Positions 17,511 through 25,654 of a stretch of 64,000 nucleotides of DNA are shown piece after piece. Location: contig CAMNTM010000005.1 in the NCBI GenBank assembly GCA_946558465.1, positions 106,493-170,492 on the forward strand, given 5' to 3'. Below the pieces are notes generated by a model that saw nothing but the letters and a program-made list of their open reading frames with translations, did not search any database and was not told the DNA's origin. Position 1 is the stretch's first letter, and every line of letters starts with the position of its first letter. The translations under genes and the position numbers were made by a program. This stretch comes from an uncultured Lachnospiraceae bacterium (GTDB lineage: Bacteria > Bacillota > Clostridia > Lachnospirales > Lachnospiraceae).

Positions 17511-18146
17511 ATGTCAAATAACCGAATCACAAAAGAGGCGCTTGCGAATGCTTTGAAAAAGCTTTTAGAGCAGCAGCCGTTATCCAAGATTTCTGTAAAA
17601 TATATTACGGATTATTGTGATATAAGCAGGAATACATTTTATTATCATTTTAAGGACAAGTATGAGTTGATTAACTGGATTTTTCATACAGAAATGCTAG
17701 AAAATGTCAATACGTTCAATGACCCGTCAAAGCTTACAGAAAGCTTTGTGAAGGTATGCAGATGTCTGTATGCGAATCGGAGATTTTATCTGGCATGTTT
17801 TCAGTATATAGGGCAGAATTCGCTGTTTGAGTATCTATATGATATCTATTATGAGCTGTGGAAGATTAACATTGATATGGGATATTCTAAATGCGGATTT
17901 AAGCTGTCGGAGAGTGAATTAAGCCTTATGGCAAAGCTGAAGGCGCATGCGCTTGTCGGTATTATCAGAGATTGGGTAAATGAAGGGATGAGAGATAACT
18001 ATATGAAGTATTTTGAACAGATTCGGGAGATTTTGGATTCAGAAGCGTCAGGATATTCTTTATTATCAAACCAGAGGATGATGGAGCACAGAACACAAAA
18101 TTTTGATAAGAATCCGGTTAGAAAGAAGAATTTAAAAGTATGTTAA
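17511..18146 (+). CDS. TetR family regulator (DhaS-like)
   Basis: A 211-residue regulator. The N-terminal helix-turn-helix is at about 5-50 (ALANALKKLLEQQPLSKISV, DISRNTFYYHFKDKYELINW). The C-terminal part resembles the TetR_C group found in DhaS-type activators. I chose ATG 17511 because AAGGA lies about 8 bases before it; an upstream in-frame start at 17481 lacks this. Its 3' end overlaps the Cys-type Grd-like gene by seven bases. It is likely the local regulator of the permease and the Grd-like genes. Confidence 0.88.
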   Translation: MSNNRITKEALANALKKLLEQQPLSKISVKYITDYCDISRNTFYYHFKDKYELINWIFHTEMLENVNTFNDPSKLTESFVKVCRCLYANRRFYLACFQYIGQNSLFEYLYDIYYELWKINIDMGYSKCGFKLSESELSLMAKLKAHALVGIIRDWVNEGMRDNYMKYFEQIREILDSEASGYSLLSNQRMMEHRTQNFDKNPVRKKNLKVC

Positions 18147-18967
18147 ATCAGACAGATTACATATATTCTAATCCGGATAGTAAAAGACAGGGAGAAGGAA
18201 AGTTAATTCCATTTATCAATTATCAGAAGCCTGCGCCCCAGAGATGCCTGGATATGCTTCTGGCAAAATATCAGGGCATGCATTATCAGAGCGAGGTGAT
18301 TATGGAGACGCAGCGTGCAGTGAGTGTTCCGCGCCTTAGATGCAGATCTGAGGAGACAGTGCTGCTTTTGATTACAGACGGCGGTTTAGTGCCTAAAGGT
18401 AATCCGGACCGTATTCCGTCAACGAACGCCGGATGCTTTGGAATATATGATATAAAAGGAAAAAAAGAATTAAAAAGGGAAGAATACGAGGTTTGTCATC
18501 AAGGCTATGACAATCGCTATGTGGAAGAAAATCCGAATCGTCTGGTTCCGGTGGATGCACTGCGTGAGCTGGAAAAAAAAGGGAAAATCGGAAAGCTGTA
18601 TGATTGCTTTATCTCGACGACGGGAGTGATGACATCCTCTGAACAAAGTGTCCGGATGGGGAAAAAAATTGCCGCTTATGTGGAAAAGAGCCCGGTGGAT
18701 GCAGTGATGATTACATCTGCGTGCGGAACCAGCACCAGGTGCGGTGCATGTATAGGAAAGGAATTAGAGCTAAGAGGAATTCCAGTAGTACAGGTGACAA
18801 ATCTGACGCAGATTGCGGTCGATACAGGTGTCAGACGGGTGATAAAAGGCGATAACATTTGTTATCCATTTGGGAATCCTTCTTTGACGGCAGAGGGAGA
18901 ATATCTGCATCGTGTAAGGCTTTCGGAAAAAGCGGTACAGCTTTTACAGGAACATCTGAATCAATGA
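18140..18967 (+). CDS. GrdB-like protein, C-terminal half, Cys in place of Sec
   Basis: A 275-residue relative of the glycine/sarcosine/betaine reductase B subunit. It aligns with residues about 170-435 of the full-length selenoprotein encoded at 20493: TDGGLVPKGNPDRIPSTN, GYDNRYVEENPNRLVPVDA and GIPVVQVTNLTQI are shared. The redox site is SACGTSTRCGA, with Cys195 exactly where the neighbour has Sec (STUGTSSRCGA). The N-terminal half is absent, and the start overlaps the TetR stop, so this is an intact short form and not a broken gene. It ends at its own terminator. Role by inference: an alternative or auxiliary catalytic subunit for the GrdE-like partner, perhaps used when selenium is short. 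Confidence 0.85.
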   Translation: MLNQTDYIYSNPDSKRQGEGKLIPFINYQKPAPQRCLDMLLAKYQGMHYQSEVIMETQRAVSVPRLRCRSEETVLLLITDGGLVPKGNPDRIPSTNAGCFGIYDIKGKKELKREEYEVCHQGYDNRYVEENPNRLVPVDALRELEKKGKIGKLYDCFISTTGVMTSSEQSVRMGKKIAAYVEKSPVDAVMITSACGTSTRCGACIGKELELRGIPVVQVTNLTQIAVDTGVRRVIKGDNICYPFGNPSLTAEGEYLHRVRLSEKAVQLLQEHLNQ

Positions 18968-18972
18968 CAGGG

Positions 18973-19008
18973 AAGTACAAAGAAAACAATATATCTTTGT
19001 ACTTTTTG
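18973..19008 (+). terminator. terminator after the Cys-type Grd-like gene
   Basis: Perfect 11-base arms AAGTACAAAGA (18973-18983) and TCTTTGTACTT (18994-19004), then a T run to 19007. It separates the TetR/short-Grd unit from the GrdE-like unit. Confidence 0.85.
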
Positions 19009-19115
19009 TTTCTTTTGGCAGTGTTTGGAATTGAGGGGTAAAGGGGCAGACAATCCCGGAAATTGTGCACATACAATATGTGTAAAGGATTTAAACAGAT
19101 GATTTTATTTGTGTG

Positions 19116-19145
19116 TTGTAACAGATACCGGTAAAAAAGTAAAAT
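19116..19145 (+). promoter_or_regulatory. candidate promoter of the GrdE-like operon
   Basis: TTGTAA (19116-19121), 18-base spacer, TAAAAT (19140-19145), about 50 bases before the ATG. An imperfect palindrome with CACAT and ATGTG around 19069-19083 lies upstream and could bind a regulator. Confidence 0.4.
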
Positions 19146-19197
19146 ATATTGCAGATATATCCGAAACAATATTCCAAAGCAGGAAGGAGGAAAGGAT

Positions 19198-20490
19198 ATG
19201 AGTAAAAAATTACAAATAGATTATATCCGTGTGAAGAAGGTGCAGTTCGGAGCGGCCGCCAGTTTAATAGACGGGGTGCTGACAGTTAATAAAGAGGAGT
19301 TAATGGATATGGCAAAGAGCGAGATGTTTGGAAGCCTTGATATCAAGCTTGCCGTTCCTGGTGAGAGCTGCCGTATTCTGGGCATTCATGACGTTATGCA
19401 GCCGCGCTGTAAGGCGGATGCACCGGAAACCTCTTATCCGGGAATCTGGGGGAAGCTTGCTCCTATGGGCGAGGGACGGACAGTCGCTCTGAAAGGTGTT
19501 GTTGTATCCGATATTTATTATGCAAAGTGCAATATCAAATATTATATGGATATGGGAGGACCATGTGCAAAATATACACATTTTTCCAAACATTATCATA
19601 TTATTTTAGATGCATCGCCGGCCGAGGGAGTCAGTGATGCAGGCTATGCGGAGGCTTTAAAATATGCTTCTTTGACAATCAATGTCTTTTTAGCTAAGCT
19701 GGCAGTTAATCTGACGCCGGATGAAACAGAAGAATTTGAGATGGGTCCGGTGGGACCGGGAGCAGATGGAAAGCCCCTTCCAAAGGTTGGCTATCTGGTC
19801 GTACATATGGCGTCTCATGACACATGGAATTTCCATTTTTATGGACAGAGTGCGCTTGGGTTTCTGCCGATGATTGTACAGCCTACGGAGATTTTGGATG
19901 GCGCTATGATATGGCGTTACTGGGAGCCGAATTATTATCTTCAGAATGAGGTGTACTTAAAGGAGCTGTTAAGACGGCACGGAAAGGATATTGAATTTGC
20001 AGGCATGGTTGTGACCAACAATGTTATGAGAATTGACGGCAAGGACACGATGGGAATGATTGCGGCAACGCTTCTCAAGGAGACATTGAAGGCAGACTGT
20101 GTAATTGTCAATAAGTCGGGTATGGGACATTGCCAGCTTGACCAGGCGCTGGCATTTAACTGGGCAGAGAAAATGGGTATGCCGTGTGTTATGAATCTGT
20201 CTGCGGTGTCAAATGATAAACCAGGGGATATGCTGGTTATTTCCGATCCCAAGATTGACGCGGTTATTAACAGCGGAAGAAATTTTGATCTTGAGCACCC
20301 GAAGGTTGAACGTGTAATCGGAGAGGGAACCAATGTGCCGAGTCTTATGGGATATGATGTGCGGGGACCATTTACGCATACGACAAACTTTGCTTATCAG
20401 GGAATCTGGTCGCAGCTTGGAGACTGTTATGTGACGACAGATAGAGATTTGCCGGATGCCGTAGAAAATGCAGACAGGCAGGAGGGGTAG
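19198..20490 (+). CDS. GrdE/GrdG/GrdI-like component B alpha-beta subunit, probably without pyruvoyl site
   Basis: A 430-residue relative of the alpha/beta precursor of glycine, sarcosine and betaine reductase component B. Shared stretches include VKKVQFGAAASLIDGVLTVN at the start, HDTWNFHFYGQ, PTEILDGAM and LLRRHGKDIEFAGMVVTNN. In the known enzymes a Cys after 'MDGA' is where the chain is cut to make the pyruvoyl cofactor. Here that stretch reads AMIWRYWEPNYYLQN and has no Cys. That comparison is from memory of the family. AGGAAGGAGG precedes the ATG. The next gene, two bases on, is the selenoprotein partner. By inference this is a substrate-specific subunit for a new compound, possibly not an amine. 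Confidence 0.82.
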   Translation: MSKKLQIDYIRVKKVQFGAAASLIDGVLTVNKEELMDMAKSEMFGSLDIKLAVPGESCRILGIHDVMQPRCKADAPETSYPGIWGKLAPMGEGRTVALKGVVVSDIYYAKCNIKYYMDMGGPCAKYTHFSKHYHIILDASPAEGVSDAGYAEALKYASLTINVFLAKLAVNLTPDETEEFEMGPVGPGADGKPLPKVGYLVVHMASHDTWNFHFYGQSALGFLPMIVQPTEILDGAMIWRYWEPNYYLQNEVYLKELLRRHGKDIEFAGMVVTNNVMRIDGKDTMGMIAATLLKETLKADCVIVNKSGMGHCQLDQALAFNWAEKMGMPCVMNLSAVSNDKPGDMLVISDPKIDAVINSGRNFDLEHPKVERVIGEGTNVPSLMGYDVRGPFTHTTNFAYQGIWSQLGDCYVTTDRDLPDAVENADRQEG

Positions 20491-20492
20491 GA

Positions 20493-21812
20493 ATGTCAGA
20501 AAGGATTAGAGTTATACATTATATCAATCAATTTTATGCAGGACTTGGCGGAGAAGATACGGCCAGTGTCGGTATCAGTGTAAGAGAAGAGCCGGTTGGG
20601 CCCGGCCTTTTGCTTAAAGGACTGCTTGGTGATAATTATGAGATTGCGGCAACAATCATATGCGGTGATAATTATATTGCCGAAAATACGGAGGAAGTAT
20701 GCGGCAGATTTCTTGAGATTATAGAGGAATACAAAGGGCAGCTGTTTATTGCAGGGCCGGGGTTCAACGCGGGACGTTACGGACTGGGCTGTGCAGCAGC
20801 GACGGCGGCAGTGACAGAAAAGCTAGAGATTCCGGCAGTAACCGGGCTGTATTCAGAAAATCCGGGGACAGACCTTTATAAGGACCGTGCATATATTATA
20901 CAGACTGAGAATAATGCGGCGAAGATGCGTAAGGCAATGAAGGAGATGGCTGCATTTGCAAAGCGTCTGGCAGAGGGTGATTTTATCGGGGACGGCAAGA
21001 AGGAGGGCTTCCACGGTTCCGGTCCGGCAATTCGTATCGACTACAGCGTTCCTGCTTCCGTGCGCGGGCTGAACATGCTGCTTGATAAATATTATCATAG
21101 AAGCTTTTGCACAGAGGTAATAATGCCGAATCATGAGGATATTCCGCTTCCGGTATTGGAGAAGCCGCTGAGTGAGATTCGGCTGGCATTTGTTACTGAC
21201 GGGGGCCTGGTACCAAAAGGAAATCCGGATAACATGGTTCCGACGAATTCAAAATATTATAAAAGCTATTCATTCGGAGATGCCGAAAGACTTGAGGCTG
21301 CGGATTATGAGGTCAGTCATCAGGGATATAATAACGCTTTCGTGCTTGAAGACCCGAACCGTCTGGTGCCGGTAGACGCGGCGGTTGCGTTGGAGAAGGA
21401 AGGGAAGATTGGAGATGTTCTGCCCTCGTATTATACAACAGCGGGTGTTATGACACCGATGGATATGGGGAAAAAATTTGGAGAAGGAATTGCAAAGGGG
21501 CTTCTTGATAATCATGTGGATGCAGCGATTCTTACCTCTACATGAGGTACCAGCTCTCGCTGCGGTGCAGTGATGGTAAAGGAAATCGAGAGAGCCGGAA
21601 TCCCGGTTGTCCATGTGACAAATCTGACAAAGATTTCCGAAGGAATCGGTTCACATAGAATTTTGCGGGGAAACAGTGTGCTTCATGTATTTGGAAATCC
21701 GTCTCTTCCGGCAGAGCAGGAAGTCAAATTCCGAAAAGGTATGGTAGAGGAAGCATTAGAAATGCTGACGCAGGCTCCGAAGGAGGGACAGCATTCGTTG
21801 GTGCGTGAATAG
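20493..21812 (+). CDS. GrdB-like selenoprotein (Sec351 read through UGA)
   Basis: A 439-residue homologue of the Sec-containing B subunit of glycine/sarcosine/betaine reductase. The frame runs to TGA at 21543-21545 and continues in the same frame to TAG at 21810-21812. Residues on both sides are GrdB sequence: VDAAILTST before and GTSSRCGAVMVKEIERAG after. Known GrdB has Sec at this point in TSTUGTCTRCGA. The N-terminal part is canonical too (VIHYINQFYAGLGGE, AGPGFNAGRYGLGCA). A SECIS hairpin follows the UGA. The start is ATG 20493, two bases after the GrdE-like stop. Known family chemistry: the selenol attacks the substrate carbon while the alpha-beta subunit holds it, giving a Se-bound product passed to component A. 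Neither component A nor C is in this window. The exact substrate is unknown. Confidence 0.92.
21548..21578 (+). promoter_or_regulatory. bacterial SECIS-like hairpin after the UGA
   Basis: Three bases after the UGA, TACCA (21548-21552) pairs with TGGTA (21574-21578). Then a 4-base bulge (GCTC, containing a U), then a 7-bp upper stem (21557-21563 with 21567-21573, one G-U pair) closed by the loop GGT (21564-21566). An apical loop with G in the first positions, 18 bases after the UGA, and a bulged U below it fit the known bacterial SECIS/SelB model. Confidence 0.8.
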
Positions 21813-21873
21813 GAGGATAGGAGAAGCAGTACAGATATTGGAAGACGAAAAATTGAATTTTAAGGAAAAAGTG

Positions 21874-23049
21874 ATGGAGAAGAAATACAAAAATATTCAG
21901 AATTATATTGTTAGGCTGCGCAGAGATCTGCACCAGATTCCGGAGCTGGAAACAGAACTTCCAAAGACAAAAGCATATATCTGCAGAGAGCTGGAACGTT
22001 TGGGAATTCCCTTTACCTGTTCAGAAAAGGACAGTGGAATTCTGGCAGTGATTGAAGGAAAAGAAAAAGGAAAAACGATAGCACTTCGAGCCGATATGGA
22101 TGCACTTCCGCTGGAGGAGGAAACCGGTGCTGCATATGCGTCCAGTCATCCGGGCTGTATGCATGCCTGCGGGCATGACGCACATATGGCGATTCTGCTG
22201 GGAGCTGCAAGACTTTTAAAAGAGCAGAGGAAGCTCTTACGGGGAACGGTACGTTTTATTTTTCAAACTGGAGAGGAGATATCAAGAGGTTCTGAAATAG
22301 CCATATCCAACGGCTATGTGGAGGGTGTGGATGCAATTTTCGGGCTGCATATCGGCAGTATTCTTGGCAAGGAAATCCCAAGCGGTACTTTGATTTTTCC
22401 GCGTGCCTGTTGTATGGCCTCCTTTGATAAATTTGTATTGAGAGTGAAAGGAAAATCCTGTCATGGTTCTACTCCGGAAAAGGGAGTGGACCCTGTAAAT
22501 ATAGCGGCACATCTTATATTATCACTGCAGGCGGTTCAGACAAGAGAGATTTCGGGGAGTTCTGCAAGCGTTATTACGGTAGGAAGAATTCAAGGCGGTG
22601 CACAGTATAATGTGATACCAGATGAAGTGATTCTGGAAGGGACTATCCGTGCGTTAGACGAGCCGGTCAGACATTATATTGCGCAGCGTATCCGGGGATT
22701 GGCGGCGGCAACGGCAGCAGCATTCGGGGGAAGCTGTGAATGTGAGATTATCTGGGGCGCTCCTCCGGTAGTAAACGATGAAGAGCTGGCGGAGCTGGCA
22801 GCAGAATCTGTAAGTGATTTGTTTGAACCTAAGGATATTATTGATAATTTTCCGATTCCGAATATGGGCGGTGAAGATTTTTCAAATTACCTGCAGATTG
22901 TACCAGGAGCGTTTTTCTTTTTAAGTACGTCAAGTCCTGAAAAGGGAACCGATGTGCCGCATCATAATCCGTATTTTAATATAGATGAGGATGTAATGTG
23001 GAGGGGCGTGGTGACATTTGAGAGGATTGTAATGCGGATGCTGCAATAA
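21874..23049 (+). CDS. M20-family amidohydrolase (hippurate hydrolase-like)
   Basis: A 391-residue zinc hydrolase of the M20D/AmaA type, which removes acyl groups from N-acyl amino acids. Metal ligands are in MHACGHDAHMA, QTGEEI, the His of LHIGS, and GGEDFS near the C-terminus; RADMDALPLEEETG is the family lead-in. I chose ATG 21874, with AAGGA eight bases upstream; a GTG at 21805 overlapping the selenoprotein stop is also possible. Its place right after the Grd-like pair suggests it frees the amino or hydroxy acid substrate from an amide. Confidence 0.88.
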   Translation: MEKKYKNIQNYIVRLRRDLHQIPELETELPKTKAYICRELERLGIPFTCSEKDSGILAVIEGKEKGKTIALRADMDALPLEEETGAAYASSHPGCMHACGHDAHMAILLGAARLLKEQRKLLRGTVRFIFQTGEEISRGSEIAISNGYVEGVDAIFGLHIGSILGKEIPSGTLIFPRACCMASFDKFVLRVKGKSCHGSTPEKGVDPVNIAAHLILSLQAVQTREISGSSASVITVGRIQGGAQYNVIPDEVILEGTIRALDEPVRHYIAQRIRGLAAATAAAFGGSCECEIIWGAPPVVNDEELAELAAESVSDLFEPKDIIDNFPIPNMGGEDFSNYLQIVPGAFFFLSTSSPEKGTDVPHHNPYFNIDEDVMWRGVVTFERIVMRMLQ

Positions 23050-23128
23050 ATATTGAGGATGACATATTTAAAATATGCTTGAAATTAGGACAATTTTCCG
23101 GAAGTGTATGAGTTTTAAAAAAATATGT

Positions 23129-23157
23129 TTGTGCCGAAATTGGCAGTATGGTATAAT
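23129..23157 (+). promoter_or_regulatory. promoter of the GntR gene
   Basis: TTGTGC (23129-23134), 17-base spacer, TATAAT (23152-23157) with TGG just before it. The start of transcription would be about 25 bases before the GntR ATG. Confidence 0.65.
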
Positions 23158-23189
23158 TTTTTCATACAAAAGAGGAGAATTATATAAGG

Positions 23190-23906
23190 ATGTTACAAAG
23201 CAAAACAAAGTGTGATCAAATTGTTGAGGAAATAACATCTAAGATTTTAAAGGGCGAGTATAAAGAAAATGAGGTTCTGCAGCCGGAAAGTTATTTCGTA
23301 GATTATTTTGGTGTGGGCAGGGGTACGATTAGAGAAGCATTTAAAAAGCTGAATACGCTTGGACTTGTTACAATCAAGCAGGGAAGAGGGACAATTGTAA
23401 ACCGGGCATCTCTCGGCAATCTTATGCACCCGCTGTACTCAGCCATTGTGTTTAACGAATATAATGCGAAGCAGATTTATGATGTCCGGGCGGTATTAGA
23501 GGCTGGAATTGCAGGACTAGCGGCTATGAATAGCTCAGAAAAGGATGAGGATGTACTTGGAAGGCTGGCAGATGAGATGCTGGCAGCTACAAAAAAAAGG
23601 GACAGCAGTACGTTTTCGAAGCTGGATATTCGTTTTCATGAGTATATTGTCGAGATGGCAGATAATGAAGTGCTTAAAATAATATACAATACGATTAATG
23701 ATATTATTAATAAATACATTGTGGAAACAAATTTTTCATTGGAAGTAATCTCAGAGTCTGCACAGAGCCATTATAAAATCTGTGAGGCAATTGTATCACA
23801 CAATCCGGATGAGGCAAGATATAGGATGCGCAAGCATATTGAGGTTGTGAGAGAATATGTATTGGAGCAGATTGAAAAGGGAATGTTTCCGATAGGGATT
23901 CATTAG
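23190..23906 (+). CDS. GntR family regulator, FadR subfamily
   Basis: A 238-residue regulator. The N-terminal winged helix is at about 10-75 (VEEITSKILKGEYKENEVLQ, FGVGRGTIREAFKKLNTLGL). The C-terminal FCD domain (about 90-225) has the metal-ligand pattern Asp...His in DIRFHEYIVEMA and a later His in SHYKICEAI. FCD regulators usually bind hydroxy acids, uronates or amino acids and control their catabolism. It is followed by two palindromes and then the TRAP operon, its likely target. Confidence 0.92.
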   Translation: MLQSKTKCDQIVEEITSKILKGEYKENEVLQPESYFVDYFGVGRGTIREAFKKLNTLGLVTIKQGRGTIVNRASLGNLMHPLYSAIVFNEYNAKQIYDVRAVLEAGIAGLAAMNSSEKDEDVLGRLADEMLAATKKRDSSTFSKLDIRFHEYIVEMADNEVLKIIYNTINDIINKYIVETNFSLEVISESAQSHYKICEAIVSHNPDEARYRMRKHIEVVREYVLEQIEKGMFPIGIH

Positions 23907-23910
23907 GTGT

Positions 23911-23932
23911 TAAATGGAAAGTATTCCATTTA
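23911..23932. promoter_or_regulatory. perfect palindrome, likely GntR operator
   Basis: TAAATGGAA-AGTA-TTCCATTTA, nine-base perfect arms, starting five bases after the GntR stop and before the TRAP genes. The TGG...CCA core and size resemble operators of FCD-type GntR proteins. No T run follows it, so it is unlikely to be a terminator. Confidence 0.55.
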
Positions 23933-23945
23933 ATATATTAACATT

Positions 23946-23968
23946 AAAGGTATGATGATAATACCTTT
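23946..23968. promoter_or_regulatory. second palindrome before dctP
   Basis: AAAGGTAT (23946-23953) and ATACCTTT (23961-23968) with a 7-base spacer, ending four bases before the AAGGAGG of dctP. It could be an operator or a leader hairpin that affects ribosome access. Confidence 0.45.
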
Positions 23969-23984
23969 GGAGAAGGAGGATAAA

Positions 23985-25055
23985 ATGAAAAAAAACGATT
24001 TAGCATCCATGAAAAAGAGAATGTTAGGCTGTGTGCTTGCAGCCTCTATGCTTGCTGTAACGGCCTGCGGAGCTTCAGGAGGCGGCAGTACAGAGGGCAG
24101 TGAAGAAAAGGATTCCGATTCCGGTACTAAGACGGAAGCAGAGCCTCTTGTGCTCAACATCGGAAATGTATTTAATGACGGCAGTGTTTTGAATGATGTT
24201 TGTCTTAAGCTGACAGATGATTTGAATGCTTCAGGATTATTTGAGGTTACTTACTACAATAATTCTACATTAGGGACCTCGTTAGAGCTGTTAGAGCAGA
24301 TGCTGGAGGGACAGAACACGGCGGCAACGCTTTCTGGTTCTGATATTGGCGACCAGGTAGGGCAAAAAGAGCTGGGAGTAACAATGGCTCCGTTCCTTTA
24401 TGAGGATATCAATGATGTTTATAAAATTACAGACAGTGATTATTATCAGGATTTGATGCAGAAATCCGCAGATGCAGGCATTCATATTACAAATGCGCAG
24501 CTGATGTCCGGTGAGAGATATTTCTGGACAAACAAGGAAGTAAAGGTTCCTTCTGATTTTGCAGGAGTGAAGCTTCGTGTTCCTACGAATTCTCATTACA
24601 TAAACTGTTTTACGGCATTTGGTGCAACGCCTACTCCTATCGGTGTAGCAGAGCTTTATAGCTCTTTATCTCAGGGTGTTGTAGATGCATGTGAATTTCC
24701 GCTGGTAGATGGTTATGGACGTCAATTATATGAAGTAACGAAGTATATTTCTAATACTCCTTATATGTGTGAATTCCTGATGCCGTGCCTGCCGGAATCT
24801 GTATGGCAGAGTATGTCAAAGGAGCAGCAGGAGGCGTGGGAAACCTGCTGTAAAGAAGCAGCAGATTATGGATTTGAGATATATTCAGAGCGCAGCGAAG
24901 AGTTTAGAGGTAAACTCAGTGACGAGGGAATTCAATTTATTGATATTGACGAAGAGGCATTTAAAGAAATGGTGCCGTCATATTATGAACTGATGACAAA
25001 GGATGCCGGATGGTCAGAAGATGTTTATGATACTGTAACAGAGATCGTGCAGTAA
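23985..25055 (+). CDS. dctP: TRAP transporter substrate-binding lipoprotein (DctP family)
   Basis: A 356-residue extracytoplasmic binding protein. A signal segment ends in LAVTACG (lipobox), followed by a Gly/Ser/Glu linker and the DctP fold: LRVPTNSHYINCFTAFGATPTPI contains the family Arg that binds the substrate carboxylate, and GVVDACEFPL is the second family mark. TRAP systems import organic acids with sodium. The start is ATG 23985, with AAGGAGG five bases upstream. It heads an operon with dctQ, dctM and catabolic genes. Confidence 0.93.
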   Translation: MKKNDLASMKKRMLGCVLAASMLAVTACGASGGGSTEGSEEKDSDSGTKTEAEPLVLNIGNVFNDGSVLNDVCLKLTDDLNASGLFEVTYYNNSTLGTSLELLEQMLEGQNTAATLSGSDIGDQVGQKELGVTMAPFLYEDINDVYKITDSDYYQDLMQKSADAGIHITNAQLMSGERYFWTNKEVKVPSDFAGVKLRVPTNSHYINCFTAFGATPTPIGVAELYSSLSQGVVDACEFPLVDGYGRQLYEVTKYISNTPYMCEFLMPCLPESVWQSMSKEQQEAWETCCKEAADYGFEIYSERSEEFRGKLSDEGIQFIDIDEEAFKEMVPSYYELMTKDAGWSEDVYDTVTEIVQ

Positions 25056-25067
25056 TTATTCTGTCTG

Positions 25068-25120
25068 ATGACTGGCTATACAGGTTCTTATGAAAGATTC
25101 TATATAGCCAGTCATTTTGT
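25068..25120 (+). terminator. intercistronic hairpin between dctP and dctQ
   Basis: Perfect 13-base arms, 25068-25080 and 25103-25115, with a 22-base loop, followed by TTTTG. In TRAP and ABC operons such hairpins keep the binding-protein message abundant and let only part of the polymerases reach the permease genes. Confidence 0.7.
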
Positions 25121-25152
25121 ATTTGAATTGGATAAATGGAAGAGGTTTAGGT

Positions 25153-25653
25153 ATGCTTGATAAAGTAATTGATAAAGGTATTAGCTGGGTTAGGAGAATT
25201 ATGCTTTTAATCTTTGGGATTACCACGATGGCGCTGGTACTTTCTACAGTATACGGGGTGGTCATGCGGTATATTGTAAATGCTCCTATTCCCTGGATAG
25301 AAGAAATACAGATGATTTTAGTTGTCTGGATGACATTTTTTGGAATCTGCGTGACGATTCTTGAACAGGGAAATATTTCTATTTCACTGCTGGTAGATAA
25401 GCTGCCGAAAGGATTGAGGAAAATATGTGCACTGGCGGGATGGGCAGTAACTGCAGCTGCTATGCTTGTAATTATGCGCCTGGAATTTATCCGGCTGGGT
25501 AATTTATTATCCTCTCATCAGATGACAGCGACTCTTCATATACCAAAATATGTTCAGTATGCGGCAGTTGCATTTTCCTGTGTAATTATGCTTTTGAATC
25601 ACTGCATGGTGGGAATCAGAAATATAAGACAAGGCTTAAAGGAGGAAAAGTAG
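25153..25653 (+). CDS. dctQ: TRAP transporter small membrane subunit (DctQ)
   Basis: A 166-residue protein with four hydrophobic segments, including MLLIFGITTMALVLSTVYGV and the family motif IPWIEEIQMILVVWMTFFG. It joins the binding protein to the large permease. I chose ATG 25153 (GAGGTTTAGGT upstream) over the longer frame from 25117. The next gene starts two bases after its stop. Confidence 0.9.
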   Translation: MLDKVIDKGISWVRRIMLLIFGITTMALVLSTVYGVVMRYIVNAPIPWIEEIQMILVVWMTFFGICVTILEQGNISISLLVDKLPKGLRKICALAGWAVTAAAMLVIMRLEFIRLGNLLSSHQMTATLHIPKYVQYAAVAFSCVIMLLNHCMVGIRNIRQGLKEEK

Positions 25654-25654
25654 T

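Noticed and set aside
21570..21812. Separate small gene starting at GTG 21570
   Set aside because: It is in frame with, and homologous to, the continuation of the GrdB-like protein after UGA; the SECIS hairpin covers its supposed ribosome site.
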